Assembly: GCA_033977485.1 (NCBI GenBank)
Contig: CM066984.1
Location: forward strand, 33,523,501 to 33,587,500
Direction: 5' to 3'
From: Hydrangea macrophylla
Lineage: Eukaryota > Streptophyta > Magnoliopsida > Cornales > Hydrangeaceae
Length of the DNA stretch: 64,000 nucleotides
Shown here: piece after piece, positions 53,672 through 64,000 of the stretch
Layout of the letters: each line of letters begins with the position of its first letter
How positions within the stretch are numbered: position 1 is the stretch's first letter
Position numbers and translations under genes: made by a program
The notes under the pieces: model-generated
The model's database searches: none
Told to the model about the DNA's origin: nothing
Seen by the model: the letters and a program-made list of their open reading frames with translations, nothing else

Positions 53672-54545
53672 TTACCAACTGCGGGTTGGACTGAGGGCTC
53701 TCTTTTTCTCTCTCAGATCTATCCTTCCCTTAGGTTTATGGTTCATGATATAATCATCCTCCAAGAAAACAGCATTTGTACTAACAAACACTTTCTGTTC
53801 ACTTGGATCATAAAAATACCATCCATAAGTACCCATTAGATACCCTATGAAGTAACATACTTCCGATCTACAATGTAACTTGCTCATCTTTCCTTTCAGC
53901 ACATGTGCCGGACACCCCCATATTCGAAGATGTTGCAAAGAAGGCTTGTGCCCAATCCACATCTCCCGTGGTGTTCTGGGAACAAATTTGCTTGGTACTA
54001 GATTTAGTATGTACGCAGCAGTTTCCAAAGCATAACCCCAAAGGAATAATGGCAACTCCGAATAACTCATCATCGACCTAGTCATGTCTAAAAGCGTTCG
54101 GTTCCTTCTCTCCGCTACACTGTTCTGCTGAGGCGTACCAGGTGCAGTCAATTGTGACAGAATCTCATTCTGTACGAGGTGATCAATAAACTCATAAGAG
54201 AGGTACTCGCCACCTTGATCAGATCGAATGGTCTTGATATGTGTTCCTAATTGCTTGTCCACTTCAGCCCTAAACTTTTTGAATTTTTCAAAGGCTTCAG
54301 ACTTGTGCTGCATTAGGTACACATATCCATACCTAGAGTGGTCATCAGTAAATGTGATGAAATACTCATAACCACCCCTAGCTCTAATATTTATTGCTCC
54401 ACACACATCAGTATGAACTATGAACTAATTCCAACAACGCATTGGTCCTATTGCTCTTTACTGGAAAGGGTTTTTTGGTCATCTAACCCTCTAGACAAGA
54501 CTCGCAGACTTCCATTGGTTCGAGAACCAAATCGCCTAAGACCCC
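53672..54545 (-). pseudogene. Element F integrase
   Basis: Open for 245 codons to 54406: [40 protein letters not shown] (second catalytic Asp), [20 protein letters not shown] (catalytic Glu) and [20 protein letters not shown]. The first catalytic Asp region (HTDMCG in relatives) is split by a frame break just upstream. The central domain is otherwise well preserved. Confidence 0.88.
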
Positions 54546-56124
54546 TTATTTGACTAGTCTGCCAATCTTATTTAGATTGATATGGCCACGCCTCATATGC
54601 CAAAGTTTTGTTGGATTAGTGGAAGGTTCCTTTATTTTAGATGGTATAGTTACCACTGAGTTATTAAGTTCCATACAAGAATCTTTAGAAATATGGGGAG
54701 TAATCACATACAAACCATTTGATTTAACACCAGAACAAATAAAAGAACCATTTCTTTTTATCACAACTTCAGTTCCAAAATGAAAAGAATAATCATTGTT
54801 CGATAAATTTGAAACTGAAATTAAATTAAGTCTCATTGAAGGGACGTAAAGTACATCTGATAAAATCAAAACTTTATTGTCTAGAAATTCTAAAACTACG
54901 ACTCCTATAGCAACCGCAGATACGGTTGCACTAGAACCTAGAGTAAGTACGATCTCCCCATCACTACACCTCCTGGTTGATATGAACCCTTGCAATGAAT
55001 TACAGATATGGTTTGTCGCACTCGAATCAATGCACCAAGTGTTTGAAGTATCAGTTATAAAACTTACTTCAATCACATGTGATTCAATCATACCTTGAAC
55101 TCTTATAGTTAAGAATTCTGGACAGTTCCTATTCCAGCGGCCTTTCTCACCGCATTGGAAACACTTTCCTTTGTCTTGACCACCCACCTTCCCTTTGCCC
55201 TTACCTTTTCCCTTAGATTTTGCAATCTTAGGGACCGGTCCAACACTTGGACCATCAGTGCCAGCCTTCTTCTTCCCTTTCTTGCCTTTCGGTGTAGATC
55301 GGGAGGAAGAAGAGCTTTTCTCAACGTTCAAAACGTTGCCCCCAGGTTTGATCATCCCTTCCTCTGCCAGTAAAGAACTCATCAATTCGTTCATTGAGAA
55401 ATATATTTTATTCATATTACTCCCTCCGTCCCATTTTATGTGTCCATCTTTCCTTTTTGGGATGTCCCAAAATTGTTGTCCACTTTCCTAAATTAGTATA
55501 TAAATTTTACTTAGTTTCCCTAACTACCCTTCCTTGCAATCAATACAAAAATAAAATAATAAAAAAAAAGTGCAATGATTATGGGCAATTGTGGAAAGTA
55601 GGTGTAGATTCTTTTTGTCCCCTTAAATAGTTGGACTCCCCAAGATGGACACATAAAATGGGACGGAGGGAGTATAATTTAGTTTAATTTGAGCGAATGA
55701 CAGCGACAACGTATTGAGGATCATATCAACTTGGGTCTGTGCATCGATGTTGGCACCTAGGGTCTCCAGCTCGTTCAAATAACCAATCATTTTTAAAACA
55801 TGTTCTTTGACTGGAGTCCCTTCCGACATCTTAGCACTCATTATACCTGGCAGGCCTGCCATGCTCCCCAAACATCTTTTTCAGGGATTCGATAATGTCA
55901 CTGGCAGAATTGTTCGACTGGAATTGGTGTTGCAACACACCAGCCATTAAGGCCAGAATGTAGCAACGGGCCATTCCATTCGACTTCTTCCATTTATCGA
56001 ACTCGCGTTTGTCAGCTGCAGTTAATACGATGTCAAGGTTTCGTTTCCATTCAGTGTAGTAATTTCCAGTTAACTTGTTTTGAGTGAATATTGTGGCAAG
56101 TGGACTAAATGTAGATCCAGACAT
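54546..56124 (-). pseudogene. Element F gag and protease, split by a Stowaway
   Basis: Starts MSGSTFSPLATIFTQNKLTG at 56124, followed by YYTEWKRNLDIVLTAADKRE; compared with G, 63 bp (21 codons) are deleted in frame here. The Stowaway at 55420-55672 interrupts gag after LNYNMNK-type sequence. The zinc knuckle is CFQCGEKGRWNRNC, with the zinc-binding His changed to Arg. Protease motif WCIDSSATNHIC has DSS in place of DSG. Pre-integrase WHMRRGHINLNKIGRLVK ends the frame. Confidence 0.88.
55420..55672. mobile_element. Stowaway-like MITE copy 3, in gag of F
   Basis: CTCCCTCCGTCCCATTTTAT to ATAAAATGGGACGGAGGGAG, flanked by TA. The sister element G has the uninterrupted sequence TTCATATTATAGTTTAG at 62717-62733, a related empty site that confirms the ends and the TA duplication. 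Confidence 0.96.
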
Positions 56125-56162
56125 TATGATTTACTGAAAAAATTAAAAGACAAAATAAATAT

Positions 56163-56590
56163 CTTAGAAGCACGAAGCGGGGGCGGGGGCGGGGGTGGGG
56201 GTGTAGCGGGCTAGGAAGCGTTAAACTTTAAGAGGTTCAAAGGTTGGGAGCATTTAAGAAGCGTCCAAATAGTTGATATAGATATATTTTATATCTTATT
56301 ATTGCAGAGGAAATTAGATTGACATAATATATGTTAGATTGTAAATTTTGTTTTGAAAGCCTTAAACCATGTGCTCCGACATAAAAATATTTTTTCGGTA
56401 AAATATTTGAGCAAAATAAGAACTTGAATTTATTTATAGGCTATTTTGAGACTTGGTTGTGATGGGGGCGGGGTGGGAGCGAGGTTTTAATATGAGGGGA
56501 GCGAGGTTCCGACAAGCTTCTTAGTAAGAAGTGCAGAATCGAGAGTCTGAGGAGGGAGCATGACCAATTTAGAAGGTTCCTGCTTCTAAG
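56163..56590. mobile_element. hAT MITE family 1, copy 2, 8-bp TSD and empty site
   Basis: Ends CTTAGAAGCACGAAGC and, inverted, CTTAGAAGCAGGAACC; TSD ATAAATAT perfect at 56155-56162 and 56591-56598. Element G has the uninterrupted ACAAAATAAATGTGGATATC at this position (around 63281-63300). Closely alike to the copy at 6825-7245. Confidence 0.96.
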
Positions 56591-56828
56591 ATAAATATGG
56601 ATATCAGAATTTGACAGTTTGAAATAAAAGAATCTTTAAAACTTTTATTTTAAAACAAAGTCGCCGGAATATCAAAACGAAAGAGTAAAGCCTCCGTGTG
56701 GTGGTCAATACTCGATCTTTCGATCAATCATGACTTGTCCGCTATGCAACTCTTGCAAAACAAAGTTATGACTCCCGAACCTATTTGATCTCTAACTTTC
56801 TGAATAATGTCCCGTGTGGGATCACTTA

Positions 56829-59253
56829 TGTTAGGAAACTGCGTTACCAGAATCCGTTGACAGTGCGTATACTGCAAAAATTTACGTGAAAGCTACAATA
56901 ACCCTACAAGGGCGGAACTAGGGTTACCTTGAACTGCAAAAACGGATTGTTGTAGTAGACGAATCGAGAATACGGGCTCGATAATAGCTCACGATCTTCT
57001 ACCGTATTCCTCTGCTGCCAGAATATTGAACTGAGTGTGGGCTCTATCGAAATCCTTTTACTTTTCTACTCTCACTTTTTACGCTCTCTTTTCTATTTCG
57101 AGTTGTAATACTCTATATGGAAAAACGCAAACTGAGAGGAGAACCAAAGTAGCATATATATAGATTACGATAGGGACCATAAGAAGTCAACAAGGAATAG
57201 GCTTACATATGGAATTAGGAAACCCCAATTCGAACTGAATTAGATTCCTATTTCAATAAATTATAATTCATACCACTAAAGAATTATAATTGCACCCCTA
57301 CCCTTATCACAAAAATATATTTCGAGCTCCATGTTATTAAATGCTTATTATCTCCCCACGTTAAGATTACAGATATTCATTGATCAAATATAATTACTGA
57401 CAATCATATTTAATTATTCTCTTAAAATTCCTTGAGATTATCTATTAACTTATTTGATATGTCGGATACAAAATCCACCTGCAGGGTTTGATATAATCAA
57501 AACTTATAAACTTTCTCAAGGGGATATCATCAATCCCAAAAATTGAGACATGGATTCCATCATTAATTTATATCCACCACACAATCAATATTGTCACCCA
57601 ATCCAATGAGATATTGACTCATTTAAGGATCTCACCATTTTAGGGATAAAAGTGTAAATATCAAATGTATATGTCTATAAATTAACTTAGGATTTAGAGC
57701 ATAAACACTCATAATAGCCATGAGGTATTAATTATCTTATAAATCAGTATAAAGATAATGAAAAATTAATGGTTTAAATTGAAAGTTTAAACGCGCAGCG
57801 GAAAAATCAAGTTATAAAAACTTATTGGTAGCCCAGGATCTACCACCCGTCAATTTTATAGATGCGTACTAACTAGTAAAGGGACAAGTATTATACCTTT
57901 GTGTCTTGAACCCAATTCTGAAATCTTCAACTTCCAGCAGCCTTCACTAGATGGCCTTCACTCTTCTGACTCCTATGGATGCTCGCAGGAAGGACTAGGA
58001 TTGGTGGGAACCCTAATGAAGAGGGTTGGGAAGGTTTAGGGAAACCTAAACAGTTTCTGCAGCTTCTACGTATAAAAACGACGATTAAAAACATTCAGTA
58101 CGCAGCTGCCCTATTTATAGATTCCCAGAACCGACCTAACCTTCGAGCGATCGAAGTGTATTCGATCGATCGAACCTTCGATCGATCGAACAACCCTCGA
58201 GCGATCGAACCTGCCTAGACTTCAATCGATCGACACTCCTTTGATCGATCCCTTGACATGATCCTCATGTGCCCTTCCAAGCTTCCTAGCGGAGCTAAGA
58301 GTGGGACCTCCTAGGCTCTTTATTCTTGGCTCAGACCAGTTTGTTAATCACCGTGACCAAACTCTTTGATCAGCAAACTAACTAACTGGTCAGTTAACGT
58401 TTACTCCACTATAAAACGATAACTGAACTCCAATGCAAAAGAACATATCTGAAGCGATAACTAGACTTGTATGTTGTACTAATGTCCCTCTACCTTCAGC
58501 ATTCGTAATCAAATTCACGTAGTCGGATAACTGTTACTGTCAACCTGAATCATAATTACTTCTTGTATTCCTTGAGTCCCGTTCACCTCTCATGATTACC
58601 AAACATGTTGATAACTCTTATCAACAAGACTGCAGTACTCAGTAATCGACTTGGTGACATTCTCAAGGGAATGCTTACTCTGAAACAGAGGGTAGATTCT
58701 GTCTTGACAATGTATGTTCACAACCCTATGAACATGACATACCCACGATACCCAATTGTTGATCTTCTGTAGACCTCACTGATTGGTAAGTCAAAGTAGC
58801 CATATCCATAGTCTGTGTTCATAATCGTCGCAAGATTAAGAACACGTACCTTATACAAGTTATGAGTTCCTATTGATTGTTTGACAGCATTAAGTGTCAA
58901 TAGAAAAGCTCAGGTCCATCAATGCACTATAAGCACTAGCATATTAACTAAGAGTGACACTCTAGTGATTGAGATTAATCACTCCATCCAATGGTAGTTA
59001 ATTATGCTACAGTGTATACCTGATGAGAAATCCAGTCTCATCATCCACTATGGCAAGCTTTAAGTATCAAAAAATGGTAATTCATATCTCACTTGTATGA
59101 ATCTCATACACACACGAATTACCTACTATGATACTTAAGGATTGAAAATCATCTCATGAATTAAACATACATAATGAAATGTAAAACTGATATCCATATA
59201 TTAAAATGCTAATGTCATACATAAAGTAATGGTTTGAGGGCATAAACCCAACA
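56829..59253 (-). repeat. Copia LTR sequence: 3' LTR of G, possibly two abutting LTRs
   Basis: The right end ATAAACCCAACA (59253) is, on the - strand, TGTTGGGTTTATGCCCTC, the start of G's LTR, next to the purine-tract complement AACTCCCACTT. The left end TGTTAGGAAACTGCG would be a CA terminus. The interior has two sets of - strand promoter-like TATA sequence (complements of TATATATAG near 57160 and TATTTATAG near 58110) and an inner end-like motif TTAGAGCATAAACACTCA near 57696-57713, so it may be a 2.4-kb LTR or two LTRs of about 0.9 and 1.5 kb. Confidence 0.6.
58142..58246. repeat. Cluster of TCGATCGATCGA palindromes in the LTR
   Basis: At least six CGATCGA or CGATCGATCG motifs in 105 bp, such as TTCGATCGATCGAACCTTCG, arranged in pairs. 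The block lies just downstream (in LTR direction) or beside the TATA-like sequence of the LTR. It is analogous in layout to the TCGACCGGTCGA block in the solo LTR at 16.5 kb. Confidence 0.85.
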
Positions 59254-59268
59254 AACTCCCACTTGCAC

Positions 59269-60388
59269 TCACAACCATACAGGATTACGTCTGAGACCTA
59301 GACTATCTAGATGACGATCAAAGACCTTCTGTGGCAAGGCCTTTGTAAACGGATCAGCAAGATTGTCGACGGTGGCAATCTTGCTGACAGTCACATCTTC
59401 ACGTTGAACAATATCTCGGATAAGATGATATTTCCGCTCTACGTGCTTTCCCTTTCCGTGGTTCCTTGGCTCCTTGGACTGAGCCACCACTATTATCACA
59501 ATAAAGCGTAATAGGTGACAGCGACGCTGGTACCACCTCGAGCTCCATAAGGAAATTCTTGAGCCAAACAGTTTCCTTTGCGGCTTCACAAGCAGCCACA
59601 TACTCAGCTTCTGTAGTTGAGTCTGCAATGCATTTCTGCTTAATGCTTCTCCAACTAACAGCACCACCTCCCAAGGTAAAGAGATGACCATACGTCGACT
59701 TTCTCGAATCTTTATCTGACATAAAGTCCGAGTCAGTGTATCCTACTGGAATTAACTCACTACCACCTTACATAAGCATGTAATCTTTAGTACTTCTCAA
59801 GTACTTAAAAATGCTCTTAACGGCTGTCCAGTGCTCTGGACCTGGATTCGATTGATACCTGCTGACCATGCCAACGGCAAAACAGATATCTGGTCTAGTG
59901 CATAACATCATATACATGAGACTTCCCACTGCCGAGGCGTAGGGAATTCCTGACATGCGATTCCTCTCCTCCTGTGTCTTAGGACACTGTTCCTTAGAGA
60001 ACGCTAAACCATGCCTGAAAGGTAACAAACCTTTCTTCGAATTATCCATTGAAAACCTAGTCAGCACCTTATCGATATAACCAGCTTGAGATAATCCCAT
60101 TATCTTTCGCTTGCGATCCCGAAAGAGCTTTATCCCAAGAATATAGCTCGCCTCTCCTAGATCCTTCATATCGAATGTACTAACTATCCAAACCTTGACC
60201 GTTGACAATGCCGCTACATCATTCCCAATGAGTAGAATATCGTCAACGTAAAGCACAAGAAAGGCCATCACTTTCCCTTCACACTTCTTGTATACACAAG
60301 GTTCATCCAGATTCTGTATGAAACCAAACGACTTGACCACTTTGGTCAAATCGGATGTTCCAACTCCTGGATGCCTGCTTAAGCCCAT
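59269..60388 (-). pseudogene. Element G RT C-terminal part and RNase H
   Basis: RT continues [20 protein letters not shown] and an intact YVDD (VLYVDDILLIGND), then DMKDLGEASYILGIKLFRDR and LMYMMLCTRPDICFAVGMVS. RNase H: SDKDSRKSTYGHLFTLGGGA, KCIADSTTEAEYVAACEAAK, ITLYCDNSG, with a frameshift near 59480 before HIEVKYHLIRDIV-type sequence and ADPFTKALPQKVFDRHLDSL. A frame break at 60303-60388 separates this from the upstream RT. Confidence 0.9.
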
Positions 60389-62018
60389 AAATGGACTTTT
60401 GCAGCTTGCATACCAAGTTACCTTTCCGACCAGCTATGAACCCTTCTGGTTGTTGCATATAGATGTCCTCCTCAAGATTGCCATTCAAGAATGCAGTCTT
60501 GACGTCCATCTGCCAGATCTCATAATCTAGGCATGCAACAATGGATAAGAGTATTCTGATGGACTTGAGCATGGCTACCGGCGAAAAGGTTTCCTCATAG
60601 TCAATGCTCTCCTTCTGAGTATAACCTTTCGCTACAAGCCTAGCCTTAAAGGTCTCAACCTTTCCATCAGATCCTCTTTTCCTCTTGTAGACCCACTTAC
60701 AACCAATGGGTTTAATATTGGCTGGAAGTTCTACAAGATCCCAGACCTGATTAGAATCCATAGATTCCAATTCAGCCTTCATAGCTTTAACCCAATGAAC
60801 TGAATCAACATCAGCCATTGCCTCTTCGTATGTGGTAGGATCAGATTCAGATTCTATGAAGACAGCTTCAAAAACTTCTCCTAAGAACATGTATCTATCA
60901 GGCTGACTGATAATCCTCCCACTACGACGAGGTACTTGTACGGAAATGGGTGAAAAAGTGGTGTTTTCTTGATTTACATCGTTATTAACTGCGGGTTGGA
61001 CTGAGGGCTCTCCTTCCATCTCTCTAAGATCTATCCTTCCCTTAGGTATATGGTTCATGATGTAATCATCTTCTAAGAAATCAGCATTTGTACTAACAAA
61101 TATTTTCTGTTCTCTTGGATCGTAAAAATACCATCCATAAGTACACTTTGGATACCCTACGAAGTAACATACTTCTGATCTAGAATCCAACTTGATCATC
61201 TTTCCTTTCAGCACATGTGCCGGACACCCCCATATCCGGAGATGTTGCAAAGAAGGCTTGCGCCCAATCCACATCTCTCGTGGTGTCCTGGGAACAGATT
61301 TACTTGGTACTAGATTTAGTATGTATGCAGAGGTTTCCAAAGCATAACCCCAAAGGAATAATGGCAACTCAGAATAACTCATCATCGACCTAGTCATGTC
61401 TAAAAGAGTCCGATTCCTTCTCTCTGCTACACCGTTCTGCTGAGGCGTACCAGGTGCAGTCAACTGTGACAGAATCCCATTCTGTACGAGGTGATCAATA
61501 AACTCATTAGAGAGGTATTCGCCACCTCGATCAGATCGAATGGCCTTGATATGTGTGCCCAATTGCTTCTCCACTTCAGCCCTAAACTCTTTGAACTTTT
61601 CAAAGGCTTCAGACTTATGCTGCATTAGGTACACATATCCATACCTAGAGTGGTCATCAGTAAATGTTATGAAATACTCATAACCACCCCTTGCTATAAT
61701 ATTTATTGGTCCACATAAATCAGTATGAACTAATTCCAACAATGCATTGGTCCTATTGGTTTTTGCAGGAAAGGGCCTTTTGGTCATCTTAACCTCTAAA
61801 CAAGACTCGCAAACTTCCATTGGTTCGAGAATCAAATCGCCTAAGACCCCTTCTTTGACTAGTCTGCCAATCCTATTTAGATTGATATGGCCAAGCCTCA
61901 TTTGCCAAAGCCTTGTTGGATTAGTGGAAGGTTCCTTTCTTTTAGATGGTACAATTACCATTGAATTATTAAGTTCCATACAAGAGTCTTTAGAGATATT
62001 GGGAGTAATCACATACAA
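60303..62018 (-). pseudogene. Element G integrase and RT N-terminal part (571-codon open frame)
   Basis: Pre-integrase zinc finger: [12 protein letters not shown] ... CESC. Integrase catalytic triad appears complete: VHTDLCGP (Asp), [12 protein letters not shown] (Asp), [14 protein letters not shown] (Glu). Then the [12 protein letters not shown] region, a linker ending [15 protein letters not shown], and RT with [40 protein letters not shown] and [20 protein letters not shown]. The frame ends by frameshift soon after. This is the longest intact coding stretch in the window. Confidence 0.93.
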
Positions 62019-62178
62019 GCCATTAGTTTTAACACCAGGATATATAAAAGAACTATTTCTTTTAATAACAACTTCTGTTACGAAATGAAAAGACTAACCA
62101 TTATTTAATAAATTTGAAACTGAAATTAAATTACGTCTCATCAAAGGGACGTAAAGAACATCTGATAAAACTATTGTC

Positions 62179-63255
62179 TTATTGTCCAAAAACTCTAAAA
62201 CTACTACTCCTATAGCAACCGCAGAAAACGGTTGCGCTAGAACCCTGAGTCAGCACGATTTCCCCATCACTGCATTTCCTGGTTGATCTGAATCCCTGCA
62301 ACGAATTACAGATATGGTTAGTCGCACCAGAATTAATGCACCAAGTGTTTGAAGTATGCGTAATAAAATTTACTTCAATCACATGTGATTCAATCATATC
62401 TTGAACTCTTGTAGCTAAGAATTTTGGACCGTTTCTCTTCCAGTGGCCCTTCTCACCGCATTGGAAACACTTTCCTTTGCCTTGGCCACCCACCTTCCCT
62501 TTGCCCTTACATTTTCCCTTAGATTTTGCAATCTTAGGAACCGGTCCAACACTTGAACTACCGGTGCCAGCTTTCTTCTTCCTTTTCTTTCCTTTCGGCA
62601 TAGATCGGGAAGAGGAAGCGCTTTTCTCAACGTTCAGAACGTTGACCCTAGGTTTGATCACCCCTTCTGCTGCCAGTAAAGAACTCATTAATTCGCTCAT
62701 TGAAAAATCCATTTTATTCATATTATAGTTTAGTTTAAATTGAGCGAATGACAGTGACAGCGTGTTGAGGATCATATCAACTTGGGTCTGTGCATCGATG
62801 TTGGCACTTAGGGTCTCCAGCTCATTCAAATAACCAATCATTTTTAAAACATGTTCTTTGACTGGAGTCTCTTCCGACATCTTAGCACTCATTATCTTCT
62901 GCATAGCTACCTGTCTAGCAGGCTTGCCGTGCTCCCCAAACATCATCTTTAGGGATTCGATAATGTCACTGGCGGAATTGTTTGACTGGAATTGGTGTTG
63001 CAGCATACCAGCCATTGAAGCCAGAATGTAGCAACGAGTCATTCCATTCGACTTCTTTCATTTATCGAACTCGCGTCTGGCAGCTGCCGAAGCGTTTGCC
63101 GCGGGTTTTTCGGGGCATGGGGTGGTGAGGACATATATGTGATCCTCCGCAGTTAATACGATGTCAAGGTTTCGTTTTCATTCAGTGTAGTTATTTCCAG
63201 TTAACTTGTTTTGAGTGAGTATGGTGGCAAGTGGACTAAATGTACATCCAGACAT
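62179..63255 (-). pseudogene. Element G gag and protease
   Basis: Starts MSGCTFSPLATILTQNKLTG, then KRNLDIVLTAEDHIYVL and CPEKPAANASAAARREFDK, with a stop within KRNL-flanking sequence and before KKSNGMTRCYIL. The 287-codon open part has SASDIIESLKMMFGEHGKPA and NELETLSANIDAQTQVDMIL. The zinc knuckle CFQCGEKGHWKRNG has lost its last Cys. Protease motif is WCINSGATNHIC (Asp to Asn). Confidence 0.9.
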
Positions 63256-64000
63256 TATGATTTACTGTAAAATCAAACAAACAAAATAAATGTGGATATC
63301 AGAATTTGACAATTTTGAAATAAAAGAATCCTAAAAACTCTTATTTTAAAAACAAAGTCGCCGAAATATCGAAACGAAAAAAAAAATAAAGCCTCCGTGT
63401 GGTGGTCAATATTCGATCTTTCAATTAATCATGACTTGTCCGCTATGCAACTCTTGCAAAACAAGTTATGACTCCCGATCCCTTTTGATCTCTAAGTTTC
63501 TGAATAATGCCCTGTGTGGGATCCCTTATCCATAGCTTAGCTAGTGTGTACCATTAACTAGGATCCATTCACAACCGTCTCAAGTAGCGCCTCCGTGTGG
63601 TGGTCACCCTCTAACACGTCTGATTGTTCCTATCCCAAGGAAGTTCACATCTAGTAACCAATGAGTAGCGTACCCTCCGTATGGAATGATCACCCCTGGC
63701 GAGGTGACACAGAATGCACTACCCATCTTACAGTGAACCGTTAATGGAAGATCGTGGGTGTTTATAAATAAGACCCTCTCCCACTAGATTTAATAAGAAA
63801 ATGATTTTGCTTCTGAAAAGGTGTTTCCACACATTACCCATAAACATCCAATGTTTACTAATGCGTTGAAAATGGTTTTTGAATTTTATTTTAGAAAACG
63901 TGTTTTACGTGCATGCGAGTAATAACAATATAATTAAATGCCAATCACAAACCAAGCACATAAAACAAAAAACTAAATGAAATATATGCATTCAAACAAT

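Larger units (their letters stand above)
53127..56828 (-). mobile_element. Ty1/copia element F, truncated in RT, sister of G
   Basis: Closely similar to element G over gag, protease, integrase and the first half of RT, all on the - strand. The 3' end is cut in RT after the QQPEGFI motif at the microsatellite; RNase H and 3' LTR are missing. The 5' leader resembles that of G to about 56826 and then changes to LTR sequence. It carries a Stowaway (55420-55672) and a hAT MITE (56163-56590). Confidence 0.88.
59254..64000 (-). mobile_element. Ty1/copia element G, 5' end outside window
   Basis: All copia domains in order on the - strand: gag from 63255, protease, integrase, RT and RNase H, then the purine tract next to the LTR at 59253. 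The 5' leader from 63256 runs to the window edge without reaching a PBS or LTR. The frame is broken in at least three places, but conservation is better than in A, B, C or E. It may have inserted into the leader of F (see findings). Confidence 0.88.

Noticed and set aside
51351..64000. Further C2 exons
   Set aside because: I looked for the next C2 strands after 51350 and found only MITE, hAT and copia sequence; they must lie beyond the window.
1..64000. CRISPR array, bacterial operon or other prokaryotic system
   Set aside because: No regularly spaced repeats with unique spacers and no prokaryotic gene order; introns, MITEs and LTR elements show a plant nuclear genome.
1..64000. tRNA genes
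   Set aside because: No complete cloverleaf with A and B boxes noticed; the PBS motifs are only complements of a tRNA 3' end. A tRNA search program could still find one.

Overview
The window is nuclear DNA from a flowering plant, most likely a eudicot: AT-rich, with short exons bounded by plant splice sites, Ty1/copia and Ty3/gypsy LTR retrotransposons, a Cassandra TRIM, an Au SINE, and Stowaway, hAT and Mutator-type MITEs. The species cannot be named from the sequence.

One host gene underlies almost the whole window. Six coding exons on the + strand (1502-1511, 1896-1977, 22196-22271, 50481-50644, 50991-51129, 51234-51350) join in frame to encode an ARF GTPase-activating protein with an N-terminal ArfGAP zinc finger and the start of a C2 domain (plant AGD11/12/13, or ZAC, class). 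The rest of the C2 domain lies past the right edge. Introns 2 (about 20.2 kb) and 3 (about 28.2 kb), and intron 6 (at least 12.6 kb), are swollen by transposons, so the gene spans more than 50 kb here.

Region by region. 1-1.5 kb: putative promoter and 5' leader, with a GA microsatellite, a 61-bp direct repeat and a Mutator-like MITE 80 bp before the ATG. Intron 2 (2-22.2 kb): a Stowaway, two hAT MITEs, a decayed copia element (A, 9.1-13.9 kb) carrying a third hAT insertion, a copia LTR, a 2.2-kb solo gypsy-type LTR with perfect target-site duplication (TSD), and a copia LTR fragment. Intron 3 (22.3-50.5 kb): a four-element nest. Copia B (23692-45240) is interrupted in gag by copia C (24569-36465), which contains a gypsy-type element D (26606-34053), and again in gag by copia E (36824-41588), whose LTRs are only 38 bp. 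Downstream are a Cassandra TRIM, an Au SINE, a minisatellite and a possible antisense first exon. Intron 6 (51.4-64 kb): a 1.3-kb hAT element holding a Stowaway, then two sister copia elements F and G on the - strand. F carries its own Stowaway and hAT insertions, and G shows the matching empty sites.

None of the retroelements looks autonomous. Every protease active site that can be seen is broken, and each reading frame is interrupted. The window records how successive insertions expanded the introns of a gene whose visible exons and splice sites still look functional.
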